Notes: a model not told the origin generated them from the sequence alone. Positions 13,801-26,600 are shown, numbered from the stretch's first letter. The stretch: 64,000 bases of DNA from Protopterus annectens (GCF_019279795.1 NC_056743.1:923348936-923412935), one strand, 5' to 3'. Translations and numbers: made by a program.

Positions 13801-14185
13801 CGCAGCTGCAGGGACTGAATGGGAAAGGGTGGGGTATAGGTTACGGGTTTAGACAGCAATTGGTAAGGAGATTTAAGCTTAGAGCTAGGGAGCAATTAGG
13901 GACTTTAGGCTTAGGGAGTGGAAGGGAAGTTTTAGTGTTAGGGAGAAGGAGGGGGTTTTAGGTGTAGGGTGTGAGAGGTGAGCTTTGAGCTAAGGAGTAG
14001 GAATGGAGTTTTAGGCTAGGAGCAACTGGGGGCTTTTGGTTATGGATTAGGTTTGGCATGTGATCAAGGACTTTAGGGTAGGGGAGCAAGGGAGAGGTGC
14101 TACAGTTAGGGCGAGGGACTGGGTGGGAGTTTTGGTGGTTAAAGTTAGAGCTCTGGTAGAGCTATGTAGTTCAGTAGGGTTGGGA
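13800..14185 (+). repeat. G-rich degenerate repeat with TTAGGG-like motifs
   Basis: A strongly strand-asymmetric tract with repeated variants of GGGAGCAATTAGGGACTTTA, TTAGGCTTAGGGAG and GTTTTAGTGTTAGGGAG. Units are roughly 30-40 bp and very diverged. TTAGGG occurs several times but not in tandem, so it is not an interstitial telomere array in the strict sense. The + frame stays open across part of it by composition. Confidence 0.7.
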
Positions 14186-15679
14186 TTGTGACCAGGACAG
14201 GTAATTAAGTAGGATCATGTTACTGAGAGTTATGGCAAGTATGCTGCAGGCTACTAGCATGTCAGGACTTCTAGTAGACCTGTGCAACAGCTGTCTGTGG
14301 AACCTTGAGACATGCAGGCGATGGGCTGAAGAAACTACACACTTTGTACTCCCATGTGTGAAGGCATACCTACAGGTGGATGAAATGAGATGCCTTGAGC
14401 ATCAATTGCCTAAAGCACAAGTTACACAGGAAATTAATGGCAACCCCTTTTTTCAACAGGAAATTACTGCTGGTGCAATTTCTAAGTATTCACCAACAGG
14501 GATTTCTTTGTTGGTATAAACAAATTTGAGGGGTATGCCCCCCCCCCCCCTGCAGTTGGATTTTTCTTCCTTCTGTGTTTTGGGCACTGGCTTTCTGACG
14601 TTTGTTCCTTGATATTCCAATGCTCAAGGTTCCGTAGTAGAACCATGTGTGATATGCATTTCCATATGAATGTTATTTTAAAAGGTTAGAATACCAACAA
14701 AATGCAGGCATGTTATGAATGCACTGCTTAGCAAAATTTAACTAACAAAAGGATGTAAATGCTTTCTGCTAAAGACTGTCATTTTTTAATATTCTGGAGT
14801 TCAGCTGGCATTGGTTTAAAGTTTATTACTTTATTATTAGTGAACTATTATTTACCTCTTTCTCCTGGTTTCAGCTTTTGAGGCCCTACTTAAAAAAACA
14901 AGACAGTGCTGAAAACTTACACTTGTAATATTCAGCCCACCGTTGAACCTTTGCAGTCTTAAGAGTGTAATCTGCATATTTTGCTTTCTCACATCTAATA
15001 AAATCATCTCTTGAAAGGACAATACAGAAACATGGTAATGGTAATTACAGTAACTGCTTTGTTATTTACTATTTATTTAATTGTGTTTTGGAGTACAGCA
15101 GCAGCAGTCCACATCATGGGTTATAAATACAGGTGTCTGATATAATATCATATCATACATTTTTAAAGATAAGTACTGACTTTTTGTGATTGTGACTCAC
15201 TTTAGCTCTCCTTGTTGTGCAGAATTACATACACAAAGAGAAGCAAGAATTATGATAAAACATAAAATTATTCATGGGTGGGGTGGGGGTGGGGGGTCAT
15301 GTCTGTCAGAAGAATTAAACAATTTTCATTGCATATCTGCAGACAGAATATCATATGCCCCTTGGATATACATTGATGCAAGCAAAATGATAACGACAAT
15401 CTAAAACTGGCACAGGTTGTTTTGTCATATTGTACTTGGTCACTGATTGTGGGCCACAGTGAGGACTTTCAATTACATTACACCACATTGTTAACACCTT
15501 CCCTTCTGTCAGTCTGAAATTAGTGTGTAATTGCATTTTTACATGATGTACCTTTTGAGAAAAGCTATCAGATATATTAGGGCACCAGAATCAGCATACA
15601 CTAAAACAAAAAGTATACTATATAAATAAAACACACAACAATGAAGTAGATTGAGACTATAAGGTGGTATATAGGGCAA
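14186..15679. other. Unannotated flank
   Basis: Contains a plus-strand open frame at 14217-14519 (100 codons, MLLRVMASMLQATSMSGLLV at its start) that has no recognisable domain or splice context, and a C10 run at about 14540. No element named. Confidence 0.4.
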
Positions 15680-16235
15680 ACAAAAAGGATGTCCAGAATA
15701 AGAATTAGAGAACATCTTTTGGATATTAGGAATAACAAAAGGGAGAGTCTGGTTGCCAATCATTTTTCATCTGTACATGGGGGGGATGTCTCCTCTTTAT
15801 TTTTTAGCATTCTGGCCAAGGTTGAGGCATCGAGGGATAAACTTCATTTAAGGCTCAATTACTTGGAAACCTCATTTATTCCCAATTATGGTACTTTACA
15901 TCAAGGGTGGATTAAATCAGGAAGTGTCCATAAATTTTTAGAAATATTTGTGTTTGACAAATTCTTCTGCTATTTAATATAATATATTATTTATAATGTG
16001 TTTTTGGTTGCACTGTCATTTTAAATGCTGACTTGTATTGGACAAAGGGTATTTGTGATTATGTATATGGTAATTCCATGAAGTAATTGATTTACTGATT
16101 TATTAAAATAATTAATCAATTATATACACTATTTAAAATGCTGTTGGATTTGTAAGCAAATATCCCTTGAAGGCGAGAAGTTGAGGTACCAGGATTAAAA
16201 TTCTACCTGGAGTTCATCTACTTCATCGTTGTGTG
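15680..16235 (+). mobile_element. Penelope-like element, 3' fragment with GIY-YIG endonuclease end
   Basis: The plus-strand frame 15689-15982 reads RIREHLLDIRNNKRESLVAN then HFSSVHGGDV. It resembles the second half of a GIY-YIG nuclease as found at the C-terminus of Penelope-like elements (R..EH..DIRN and the ..HF...H.GD spacing). The YIG motif itself lies upstream of the surviving part. The sequence downstream to about 16235 is AT-rich and probably the 3' UTR. It is clearly different from the element at 43690, so two families are present. The frame ends at a stop after YLI. Confidence 0.55.
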
Positions 16236-16800
16236 TTTTATTTATATTTATTGTTTATTTTTTGTTCTTTGTGGCAAAAAGTATACTACCTGCCTATTAG
16301 AAACCCCAGAAAAGATGGACAGAAGAATGGAAGGATGCTGGCAGGGCTGACATGTGGATATTGTTCTTTTGATACTTTTTGCATAGGTGCAACCAAACCA
16401 GAGTGGAGGGACAAAGAATTAAAAGTATAACAAAATAATAAACAGTTGTAAATTAGTGGGATTTCCAGGCACACTTTCATTTTCAAAAGATCGCAGCTGC
16501 TTCAAGTTGCCAGATCAGGCTGACATGCTGAAAGTTCACCTTTATGTATTCACCTACAGCTGAAATAATATATAAAATGGTGTTGTAAAAGGTAGGTGTT
16601 GAGATCCTTAACATCCCCAGTGTTGAGCAGGTTTGGTTCTCATATAAAAGCACTGTGTGGCATATGTCCATGCAGTAAAAGTTTGCTTACTTACACGTGA
16701 AAGGGAAGGGAACATACTGAGAGCAACAAGTGAATGCCTGTCCTTCGGTCTCTTAAGAGCTGTTTTTAAAGTTTTCAGAAGGAAGATTACTGTAGCCAAT
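16236..16800. other. Unannotated flank
   Basis: No gene or named repeat recognised. Confidence 0.45.
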
Positions 16801-16899
16801 GGTAGTATATCATGCAGTGGGATATCTTCCAATGGTACTATATCATGTAGAGGGATATCTTTCAAAGGTATTGTATCATACAGAGGGATATCTTTGTGA
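16801..16899 (+). repeat. Three tandem copies of a 33-bp unit
   Basis: Three adjacent 33-bp units (16801, 16834, 16867) share GGTA..TATCAT and GAGGGATATCTTT. Because 33 is divisible by three, both strands show an 11-residue repeat in translation; there is no other sign of coding. Confidence 0.9.
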
Positions 16900-18739
16900 A
16901 TGTTACAGGCAGTTGAGCTGAATGAAATATGAATTGGAAATCTGGCAGAGTGACAATTTATGCCTTGAACTGACATATTTTAGTTCTGGCTAAGAAATGT
17001 CATTTTCATAAGAAAGCTGCATAAATCCCAGAATGCCCTGCACTGAAGAAGAATGAAGACATTTTGCTCTACTTTCATAAATCAGTTTAAAGGTTTAAGT
17101 GAGACGAAAAAGAAATGTGCAAAATTCTGCCACATTTTTAATGGCAACTCACACAACCTGCTGTCTTCCAAGTAAACTCTTTAATGCTTGTGTACCCATA
17201 CAATGAAAGAACAAATCAAATATTGTCACTAACCATGCTGTGACCTAGCTATACTAATTTGTGCTTCAGGTGGGCAGGAAGGCAGACAGGCAGGCAAGGT
17301 GGATAAATACCATGAATAAACAACAATCTATGGTCAGCAAAACTAGATGGAAGATGATGGATTATGGACTATTCTTATGTCCACTTAGGATCTAGTAATG
17401 TTGATGCCTTTTTGTCAGCCTTTCCTTAAGTGATGGAGTGTAAGTCTGTTAAGACAACTGCAATGCAGATAATTTCAATCCCATGTCAAGGAGCAAACTA
17501 ATGGACACGTCAGCTTCAGATAATGAAGTAATATAACCTGAATCTGTGTGGCTCTTCCAAGGCACATGGATTAACTACAGGTGACAATGTAAATCCCTAA
17601 TCCTCTGCTATGCATATTGATTAAACTATCACAGTGTATACCTCTTGTCAAACAAAACACAGGGTACAGGAACAACACTACCATGCTGCAGATCAAGAAG
17701 CCAACAGAAGCAGTACGTAACTGAGTAAGAACCAAAATTCTCCAAAGACATGAAAAAGTAATGATGCTTCAAAATGTATCAGTGAATTATTTCAGGTGAT
17801 CTTATGTCTTCATCCCTGAAATATGCCACTTGTACTAAAGAGAGTAAACAAGTTCCACTAATTTACAATTAAACTGATGATGGTAGAATTATTATTAAAG
17901 AAAATATGACCAACTATATTTCTACTTAGCTAAACAATGAAAAATGGAGTGAGGCTGGCCTAGTGAAAGAACTGCACTGATATTTTGGGTTTACACTGGA
18001 GTTATGTTCTGCATTTAAGACTAGACACACCACACGGGTTATGCTTTGGTTTTCCATGGGTGGAATGAGGCAAAACACTTGGCATATAACATCTTCCTTC
18101 CTTAAAAATAAAGCCACTGCCTGGAGAACAAATAATGCAGTGGTTATCTGTGACCATAGTAACAACAACACGAAGAGAATAAAAATGAAGGATGGTAAAT
18201 AAATACAACAGGCAAACTCAAAAATACCTTTTAGCAAGTGCTGAAAGGGGCCACACTAAATTCTATCTCTTTGGGCCCAAACAAGGTCCCTCCTCGAGGG
18301 GAAAAGTTTATCAATAATATACCTGACTGCCCTTTCAAGCACATCTCTGAGCCAAATACTGTAACCTGTAGAGTAAGAGTAGTATTTAACAGAGACAGAG
18401 GCAGCTGATAAAAACACAAAGTTCTAAAACAGAAATTAATACTGTTTACAAGTCCTTTACTAAAACAGCATTAGTCAGCTTAGTACCACACAGAAAATAA
18501 GGGTGCAAGTGGAAAGTCAAGTTATAGCAAATATAAGTCTCTGTCCTGAATGTTTCAATAAAAAGATTGCATTTTTCCATAGCTAGAGTGTTCTTCCTTT
18601 GCCTAGGAATGCAATAAGCTTGGCATGTGCTGGTGGGACAGGCAATCACTGTTTAAATCCATTGACTACCTTTTGTTTCCTTCTCTCTTAACAATGAAAA
18701 CAAAAGTATGTATGATCTAACAAAGGGTTCTAGGTCTCA
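16900..18739. other. Unannotated sequence downstream of GDF11
   Basis: May include the distal part of the GDF11 3' UTR. No repeat family or exon was recognised; a GGCA-rich patch (GGCAGGAAGGCAGACAGGCA) lies at about 17274. Confidence 0.4.
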
Positions 18740-19131
18740 TCATATAAAAATCAAATCTCTAGCTACAACTTAGTGGATGTTTTCTTTTTAATTTCAAAAG
18801 ATTTGATAGGAAGCTTTTGCAAACCTTTTAAGAGCCTTTCCAGCTGCATCTCAAATTTAACCCCTTTGACTCCTAAAAATCTGGCAGCAAAAACCCACTG
18901 TTTCATTTGAGCTGGAGACAGCTGTAGTTTGGAGTTTGCTGTAGGGATTACAGGTTGCTCAGATTAATTTTCCTTTTTTCCATTTTTCATTGTTATTGCA
19001 CAGTACAGGATGTTGCTTTTTGACTTTGCTTTTAAAAGGAATTGACATTTGATAAATGCCATTTGTCTCTGGATTTATTTCTAAGAGGCTCTCACTGGGG
19101 AAGAAAAGATAAAGATGTAGAGATTTGTAAC
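18740..19131 (-). other. GDF11 3' UTR (probable, end unknown)
   Basis: Sequence immediately after the TAA stop. An AATAAA hexamer occurs on the minus strand at 19074-19079 (57 bp after the stop) and an ATTAAA near 18786. Neither has a convincing downstream element, and family 3' UTRs are usually longer than the first would give. The true polyadenylation site cannot be fixed from the sequence. Confidence 0.4.
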
Positions 19132-19512
19132 TTAAGAGCATCCACATCGGTCAACAACCATTCCTGGGATCTTACCATATATGATTTGCTGTTTGTCATT
19201 GAAGTATAGCATGTTGATTGGTGACATTTTGGTAGGTGTGCAGCATGGACCTGCAGAGCCCCTGGGGTTGGCCTGCTGTACCAAATGAGTATGTGGGTAC
19301 TTTTGCATGAACATGTACTCACACTGGCCTGAGCAGTAATTTGCTTTGTATCTCTTGGGGGCTATAATCCAGTCCCAGCCAAAAGCCTCAAAGTCCACTG
19401 TCAGTGGGTAGCGACAGCATCGAGATTCAGTAGAGTGCTCATCGCAATCCAGGCCCAGGTTCCGGCGTGACCGCTTATTTGTCTCCATAACTCTGACCTC
19501 CAAGAAAGGTTG
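19132..19512 (-). CDS. GDF11: GDF11 exon 3: propeptide end, furin site and complete mature ligand
   Basis: This is the last coding exon of growth differentiation factor 11, a secreted TGF-beta ligand that signals through activin type II receptors and SMAD2/3 to pattern the axial skeleton and other tissues. The exon encodes 126 residues and a TAA stop. It starts with QPFLEVRV after a CTTTACAG acceptor, carries the RSRR furin site, then a 109-residue mature domain beginning [10 protein letters not shown] and ending VVDRCGCS. All nine cysteines of the GDF8/11 class are present, including RCC, PCC and the terminal CGC. GDF11-specific residues ([35 protein letters not shown]) separate it from myostatin, which has SGECEFVFLQ and [14 protein letters not shown]. 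The 381-bp coding length equals that of the family. A GDF11 paralogue in a polyploid lineage is the only real alternative. Confidence 0.97.
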   Translation of the reverse strand, partial: QPFLEVRVMETNKRSRRNLGLDCDEHSTESRCCRYPLTVDFEAFGWDWIIAPKRYKANYCSGQCEYMFMQKYPHTHLVQQANPRGSAGPCCTPTKMSPINMLYFNDKQQIIYGKIPGMVVDRCGCS

Positions 19513-19543
19513 CTGTAAAGGCAAAAAAAAAAAAAAAAAAAAA
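19513..19543 (-). promoter_or_regulatory. Exon 3 splice acceptor with 21-nt T tract
   Basis: On the minus strand a run of 21 T residues (complement of 19523-19543) is followed by GCCTTTACAG and exon 3. It serves as the polypyrimidine tract for U2AF. A homopolymer of this length is expected to be length-polymorphic, and some T must be kept for exon 3 definition. Confidence 0.85.
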
Positions 19544-21059
19544 GGATCAAGCATTAAAGTTATAAATTTTCTTTGTTTATAAATGACTTGTCATCACTGA
19601 ATCATCGTGCATCTTACTTTACTTCTTACAATTATCTAGAATGTATCTTGATCAGAGTTTGTTGGGCAGATGATACATAGGGTAGTCTGACTTCAATATT
19701 AACTGCAGTGCAGTTATGTAGTGCAACATAAAGTTCAATATAGGAGTCAAGTTTTTAACTTGGATAGCTACCTGCCTTTCCACTCCCACCCCTGGAACCA
19801 TCCTCCATATTAATGCATTCAACAGGTATTTCAATATGTTCCACTTGGGTGAGACAAGCTCTTTGGTAGTCTAAGTATTACACTAAAACAGTCTGAATGC
19901 AACTGTCCTTGCAAAGGATGTCACCTAAACTGATATCTTCAACTGCATAGTGCCGTTACATCACACGTATCTGCTCCACCTGATTAACTCAGTCATCCTA
20001 AACCATGATTTAGCTCACCATAATATTACTGCTTTAAACTCACTAGTCATAATCTAGTCCTCTCTTTTATCTTACTGGTCAATAGTAGAGTTCATAACCT
20101 CACTGCTACTGCCATAAATGCCACCACCTCTACTTCTCCCACTTAAATCTGTTGTCCCATTTCTATTCCAGTTATGTAACTGTACATATAGTTCATTTGT
20201 TAGCTCTGCTATTTATATATAGTTTATCAGATTGTCCATGCTTACTTATAAATACAAACCATTATTTGTATACTCTACATTGTTTTGCTACATTAAAGTT
20301 TAACCCAGGCTAAGCCTGTAAATGGTCATTGACTAATCACTGTTCTGCCCTGGTAAACAAATTTACATAGCTAAATAAATAAATACAATGTGTAAACTTC
20401 ACTATTAAAATACTGTGACACTGTTTACATAACTAATGCCCGCCGCTGCTTGATGTCAAGTAAGCTAGTTGCATTGTTTGATCTTAAATAAGGGTAACTA
20501 GTGTAACAGTACAGTACTGCAATAACAGCTCAGATGATGGAAATACAAGGTGATGGCACATGGCTGAAGAGAAGGCAAAAGAAAACAATATTAGTTTGAC
20601 TGCTAGGTGCAATGCAGAATTGCTGGGCTTTTGGGAGTGTACTGTAGGGCCAGTAAATGTATTCTGAATGGGCAAAATACTGTCATTTAATTTGGTGTAT
20701 GCACACCATACTGTAGAACTAATGGGCTGATGGATGGGCAGTGTGAGTATATCACTTTCTATACACGTTATTTCATCTACCGTCCTCTATATATTCAATA
20801 TGATACGCCCAATGTAACTCCTATTCATCTAATGCTCAGTGACTCTCAATCATGAATAATCACAAAGAGAGCCAGTTCTAGATTAACGAAAAGCATATAA
20901 TATAAACAGACTATAATGTAAGGCTGTTAGCTAGCTATCAGTAAATGTGTGAAAATATCTCCCTTGAAAAAAGTGTCATTGAGCTATTAGAATTAAACTG
21001 ATCAACAAAATTCATTAAATAAATAAAAACAAGTGCAGGTGCTTGGTAAAAATGCACAA
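19544..21059. other. Intron 2 sequence without recognised elements
   Basis: AT-rich, with no named repeat. Nothing supported beyond its intronic position. Confidence 0.5.
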
Positions 21060-22410
21060 GACTGACTGCATAAGCAACCTAGTGCAATGGCACTAGGTTG
21101 GCTGGAGGTACACAGTGAACTGTGATGTCAAACTGGTAGGGGAGTACTGCAGTATCTCCAAGAAAAATAGTAGCCCTTATTTGCTGAGATGGCAATGCAG
21201 TCACAGTTTGCACAGAGCTTGTGACTGACAGTGCAGTAATAATGACTTGTTTGGATGTCACTGTAATGACAATGGCTTTGTGGGGCATCAGTATTGTAAC
21301 ACAGATTTGGTGGGATGGCAATGCACTGACAGCGAGTCAGAGAGATGGCAGTGCAGTAGCAACAGAATAAGTAGCATAGCAGTGCAGTGGCAGTACAGTA
21401 GCACACAGGTGGTGAGATATCACTGCTGTGATAATGGTCTGCTAGGCTGACAATGTGGTGGTACATAGCAGTTGGGGTGGCAGTGCAGTGATAATAACCC
21501 TGGTGGGATAGCAATATAATGGTACAGAGATGGTCAGATGGAAGTGCAGTGATTATGGTCTGGTGGGATGACACTACACTGCAATAAAGCTGTGAGATAG
21601 CAGTGTAGTGATAATGATTTGATGAGATGTCAGTGTAGTGGTAATGACCTGGTAGGATGAGTGCAGTAGTACACAACAGGTGGAATGTCAGTGCAGTGAT
21701 AATGCACAGAGCCATGGGATGGCAGTGGGATGTTAGTACAGAGATAACTGCCTGGTTGGATGCAAATGCAACAACACTCAGCTTGTGAGATGTCAGTGCA
21801 GTTATAACGGCCTGGTGACATAGCAGTACACTGGTGCAGAGCTGGTGGGATGTCCGTGCAGAGTCATATGGCAATGTAGTAATAATGGCCTGGTGGAATT
21901 ACAATGCAAACTCAAAGCTTGAGGAATATCAGTACAATGATAATGGCCTGATCAGACAGCACTGCAGTAACAATGGCCTGGTTGGATACAATGCAGGGGC
22001 ACAGAGATTGTGGGATAGCAGTGCAATAAAAATGGCTTGGTGAGATGGCAGTACAGCAGCATAGAGCTGCCAGATGGCACTGTAATGGCACAGAACTGGT
22101 GGGATGGTAGGGCAGTGACATAGAGCTGTCAGATGGCAGTATAATAACACAGAACTGGTGGGATGGCAGTGCAGTGACATAGAGCTGCCAGATGGCAGAA
22201 CTGGTGGGATGGCAGTGCAGTGACACAGTGCTGTCAGATAGCAGTATAATAACACAGAACTGGTGGGATGGTAGTGCAGTGACATAGAGCTGTCAGTGTA
22301 ATGACACAGAACTGGTGGGATGGTAGTGCAGTGACATAGCACTGTCAGATGGCAGTATAATGACACAGAACTGGTGGGATGGTAGTGCAGTGACATAGCA
22401 CTGTCAAATG
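21060..22410 (+). repeat. Degenerate 30-bp minisatellite, about 45 copies
   Basis: Repeated units of about 30 bp with the pattern GCAGTG.TA.....CTGGTGGGATG. Units in the first kilobase are diverged. From about 22060 to 22408 they become homogeneous 60-bp dimers (GCAGTGACATAGAGCTGTCA plus an AACACAGAACTGGTGGGATG half). Because the unit is a multiple of three, long minus-strand frames (up to 248 codons, CHCTAIPPVL-like decapeptides) stay open. There is no start context, domain or splice evidence for a protein. Confidence 0.93.
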
Positions 22411-22599
22411 TCTGAACTTCTCTCCATTGAGAATGTGAGGACAGGCATCCACTAAATATAGCTTTACTATGAAAGCTATAGTAGGCAGCAGATCTAAAAA
22501 GGACTGAAAGGAATAAAAAAGGAAAGTTCCAGTACAGTTTTCCAAGATCCTTCCATTTTTTAACAGAAAATATTTGAATGAAGACATTTCCCAAATGGC

Positions 22600-23604
22600 A
22601 GTGAGGCACTGGTTCTACCACTCTCTGTGCTAACATTTGGGAAGAAGAAGCCTCAGACAGATGTAGAGGTTGCCAGGGTGGGAGAGGGTATGAGCCTGAA
22701 CAGGTAGATAGTCATGGTGTCTTTTTGCCACCTTTTTAAAAATGTTTATTGAATTCTTACAGCTTATTGAAAAAAAGGAGCTAAACAAGAAGATAAATTT
22801 CTAATAGCTCTGAAAAAGGAAGGATGAAAAATGGGAGTAACTCCTTGAATCAACTTTCCCCAATCAATACATTTCTTGATCACTTTAGCTGCAGAAGGGC
22901 TAAAGGAGAATTTAAAATGTCCTAACTTTTGGGAAGGTTTTGAGAATTAAACCAAGCTTATCTTCTCAATAGTAACCCAAATGCAGCACCTCCTGAGAAA
23001 GAAACATTGGCATCAACAGCACACTTAGTAACATGAAAAAGCAGAGCTTACTGAGCCACTGAAAGAATATTTTACCTCAGAAGAAGAAGAAGAAAGGTTA
23101 ATCACTAACTTCTTCATCATCTTAAAAAAGGCAAAACTTTAGCAAAATAGCTAGACAATGTAATAACTTGAATAATTCACTTTCTTCCCCCAACTTATTC
23201 AGTGCTTTCTCATCCTTGACAGAGGGAATGGAGTTATGTTCATCAGAAGCAGTTTAAGATGGAGAAACCACTCCTTGGTCTGCTTTAGGATAAGGAAACA
23301 AGTACTTATGAGTCCGAGATGCCCTTTTTAACCTGTCAGACTTGCTAAGGACAGGAGACTGAATTTGATGGTCAGCTAGATGCAGTGAAAAAAAATATTC
23401 TCTAAAGCAGTCAACACAGGAGGAGCCAATGCAATACTGGGCATATGCAACTGTAACAAAGCATAATACATTTTCAGTGTCATAGGAATTTTACTCTGCT
23501 CTGTCACAGAAAAAAAACACTTTCATCCAAGATAAAAATTAGAAAAAGATAAACCTTCAAAAGGGAAATCTGAAAGGATACTTTCCCCAGATTCAGAATG
23601 TTCA
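22600..23604 (-). mobile_element. DIRS-like retroelement fossil, part 1 (gag side)
   Basis: Minus-strand sequence resembling the region between gag and reverse transcriptase of the DIRS-like copy at 27960-33000: both share GGTTGCCAGGGTGGGAG-type sequence (22667 here, 32326 there). Broken. Its continuation appears to resume at about 26920 on the other side of the Ty3/Gypsy fossil, which would therefore be the younger insertion. Confidence 0.45.
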
Positions 23605-26600
23605 GATTGAGAAGAAATTCCATAAGTACAATGATCCACCTGCAAAGGCATTTATTTTGCTTAATTTAGCTGGTTCAGAAGCCATTAATAGGGAGCATTC
23701 ATTTGTGTATGCACCTGCTGTCTTTGCAGGAGAGGGGGAAAACCGTCATATAGTTGTACCGTCTGAGTCAAGAGAGGACCCTGAGTGCTTAAAATATAAA
23801 TTTAGAGAAATGTGTAACCCCCAAACGAATGTTACAATGGAAAGGCACTTATTTTACACAAGGGGATCAAAAGCCTGGTAAAACATTTGCAACATATATA
23901 ACAGACTTCAGAAACAAAGCTAAAATGTGCAGAGTTGGTGATTTAAGGGATGAGTTGATAAAAGACAGACTTGTGTGTGGTATTAAAGATGATGCTGTGA
24001 GAAAGATTTTGCTTTGTGACAGTGATTTAACTTTGAATAAGGCCATTGAGATTTGTCAGATATATGAGCTTACAGAAAAGCACATGAATATATTTACAAA
24101 TGAGATATGCATGCTTCCAGCAACTTCTAAAGCCCATGTTGATAGTATGCAGCATGTGGTTAACAGAAACAGGCCCAAGTACATGGCTGCAACTGTAAAC
24201 CCTGCAACACTTGCAAGGAAACCCTGTAGCAGCTTTCCAGCAAGTTCTAATGTGTGCTCTGGAAACTGCACCGTCTCAGTGAAGCAAAAAAGTGAGTCAG
24301 CAAACTCAAAGCATGTGCCCCTACCCGGTTTCATAGTCAAGTGTCATAATTATGGAGGATGTCATGAGCCTAAAAGGAAAAAATGCTTAGACTTTGGTCA
24401 GCAATGTCACAAATGCAATAACTGGAATCATTTCAAAAGTTTTGTAGATCAAACGGCACACATTCTTTTATTACAAGGGAACACTCAAAGAGTCAAGTTG
24501 ATCAATTAGAAAGCTACAACCCTGCTCTTTATGTTGATGATGGGTCAGTGCTTCATGAAACAGTCAATGCAGTAGATTTAAAGGCAAAGAATGAAATATT
24601 TTGTACTGTTCGGATAAATGGAAAACCCATAGAGCTCACAGTTGACACAGGTTCAAAGTGCAATGTTATGTCTGCAGAAACATTTGCTAGAGTATGTGCT
24701 GGTGAGAATCATGATTTGGCAAAGTGTGCAAAACTTGTTGCTTATGGTGGTGAAGAGATTCAAACTTTGGGCTCAGTAGTACTTTCATGTTATTCTACTG
24801 GGAGAAACTACGACTTGTTACTTTACGTGGTCAAAAGGCACGTTCAGTCATTATTAGGGCTCAGAGACAGTTTGAAAATGGGACTTTCATTTAATAAGGA
24901 AGCCCATCATGTTAGTTTAAAAGACCACTACTCTAATTTCACCCAGAATATTTTCTCTACCTATGCTGACCTTTTGGAAGGCAAACTAGGCAAGCTTCCA
25001 GTTGTGTACTCCATGAGGTTAGACACACAGGTCAGCCCAGTTGTCAGACCAGCCTGGAGAGTTCCAGTAGCTATGCAGTACAGAGTCAAAGCCGAGCTAG
25101 ACAAAATGGTGCAACAAGGTGTAATTTGTCCAGTTGATGAACTGACTGAATGGGTATCTTCCATGGTGGTAGCTCAAAAGAAAAGCTCAGGCAATATCAG
25201 AGTATGAATTGATCCATGAGATTTGAACAAAGCACTAAAAAGACCTCATCATCCAATGTGTACAGTTGAAGAAGTCGCAGCTCAGATGCTAAATCCCACT
25301 GTTTTTTTCTGTCTTAGATGTAAAGAGTTCATTTTGGCAAATTTTGCTTGACAAGAAATCCTCACTGCTCACTACGTTCAGTACTCCTTTTGGCAGGTAC
25401 AGATTTTTGAGCGAAAGGTCCAAAAGTCATTGTTCCAAAGTCTTTGTAATAAGAGTATATCACTATCTTGCATTGTGGCCATCCAGGAATAGATTCTATA
25501 AAAAGGAGGGCGAGAGGACTAGTGTTTTGGCCTTCTATGTCACAAGACATTGACAGAATACTTTAATTTTGTTCTGTATGTAATAGTATAAAGCCACATC
25601 AACAGAAGGAACCACTTCAGCTAAACCAGATTCCTGAACTACCTTGGTCGACTGTAGCCACTGATATTTTCGAATGGAATGGTCAACATTACTTGGTGAT
25701 AGTACACTCTTATTCCAACTGGTTCGAGATTGACCTACTTCCTAACCTAGCATCCAGTATTGTCATTACTAAGATGAAGCATCATTTTGCAGTCCATAGT
25801 AGTCAGCACAAAGTTATTTCTGACAATGATATACAGTTTACTAGCCAGCAATTCAAAAGATTTGCCGAAGAGTGGGACTTTACTCATGTCACAAGTAGTC
25901 CTGAGTATCTGCAGTCAAACGGTTTGGCAGAAAGTACAGGTCAAAGTGTGAAACAGTTACTTGAAAAGTTGAAACGAGATAATAGTGATGTTTTCCTGAA
26001 TCTCTTGAATCTCAGAAATGTTCCTCATGATAAACATCTTGGTTCACCTGCCCAGAGACTTCTGCCAAGACAAACCAGAACTACATTATCAATCAGCAGT
26101 AGTTTCTTGGTTCCAAGTGCTAAGAATAACAGATTTGTGAAAGCCATCTATTAAAGAAGCCCCTATCCCAGAAGTCTTATTATGACAAGTTCAGCAAACC
26201 GCTCAATCCATTATGTGAAGGAAAGACAGTGAGAATGCAAATGTGCAGAGGTTATGATCGGATTGGAGTTGTGAAGAGTATTTGCCTACAGCCGAGATCG
26301 TACACTGTGGAATCACAAGGAGCAGAGTTCAGGTGGAAATGGAAACATTTGATGCCATTGTCCAAGCCAGTACCAAAGCACATAGCCTGTGAGAAAGACT
26401 CTTTATCTCAGAGTGAGTTATACATCGTTCCAATTCCTGAAGATGTTCCAGTGAATATCCCTCTTCCTGAGATGAATCCCGAAGTTCTTGCTATGAGCTG
26501 TTCACCGAAGACTGTCCCTGTTGCTAAACCCAATTCTGAATTATATGTTACTACATCAGGTCATATCTCCAGACCATGTTACAGATACACGGCAACTAGG

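Noticed and set aside
13581-14519. Plus-strand open frames of 126 and 100 codons as genes
   Set aside because: The first owes its end to the G-rich repeat, and neither has a recognisable domain or splice context.
21128-22636. Minus-strand open frames of 248 and 235 codons with decapeptide repeats
   Set aside because: They are the 30-bp minisatellite read in translation; open only because the unit is a multiple of three, with no domain, start context or splice evidence.
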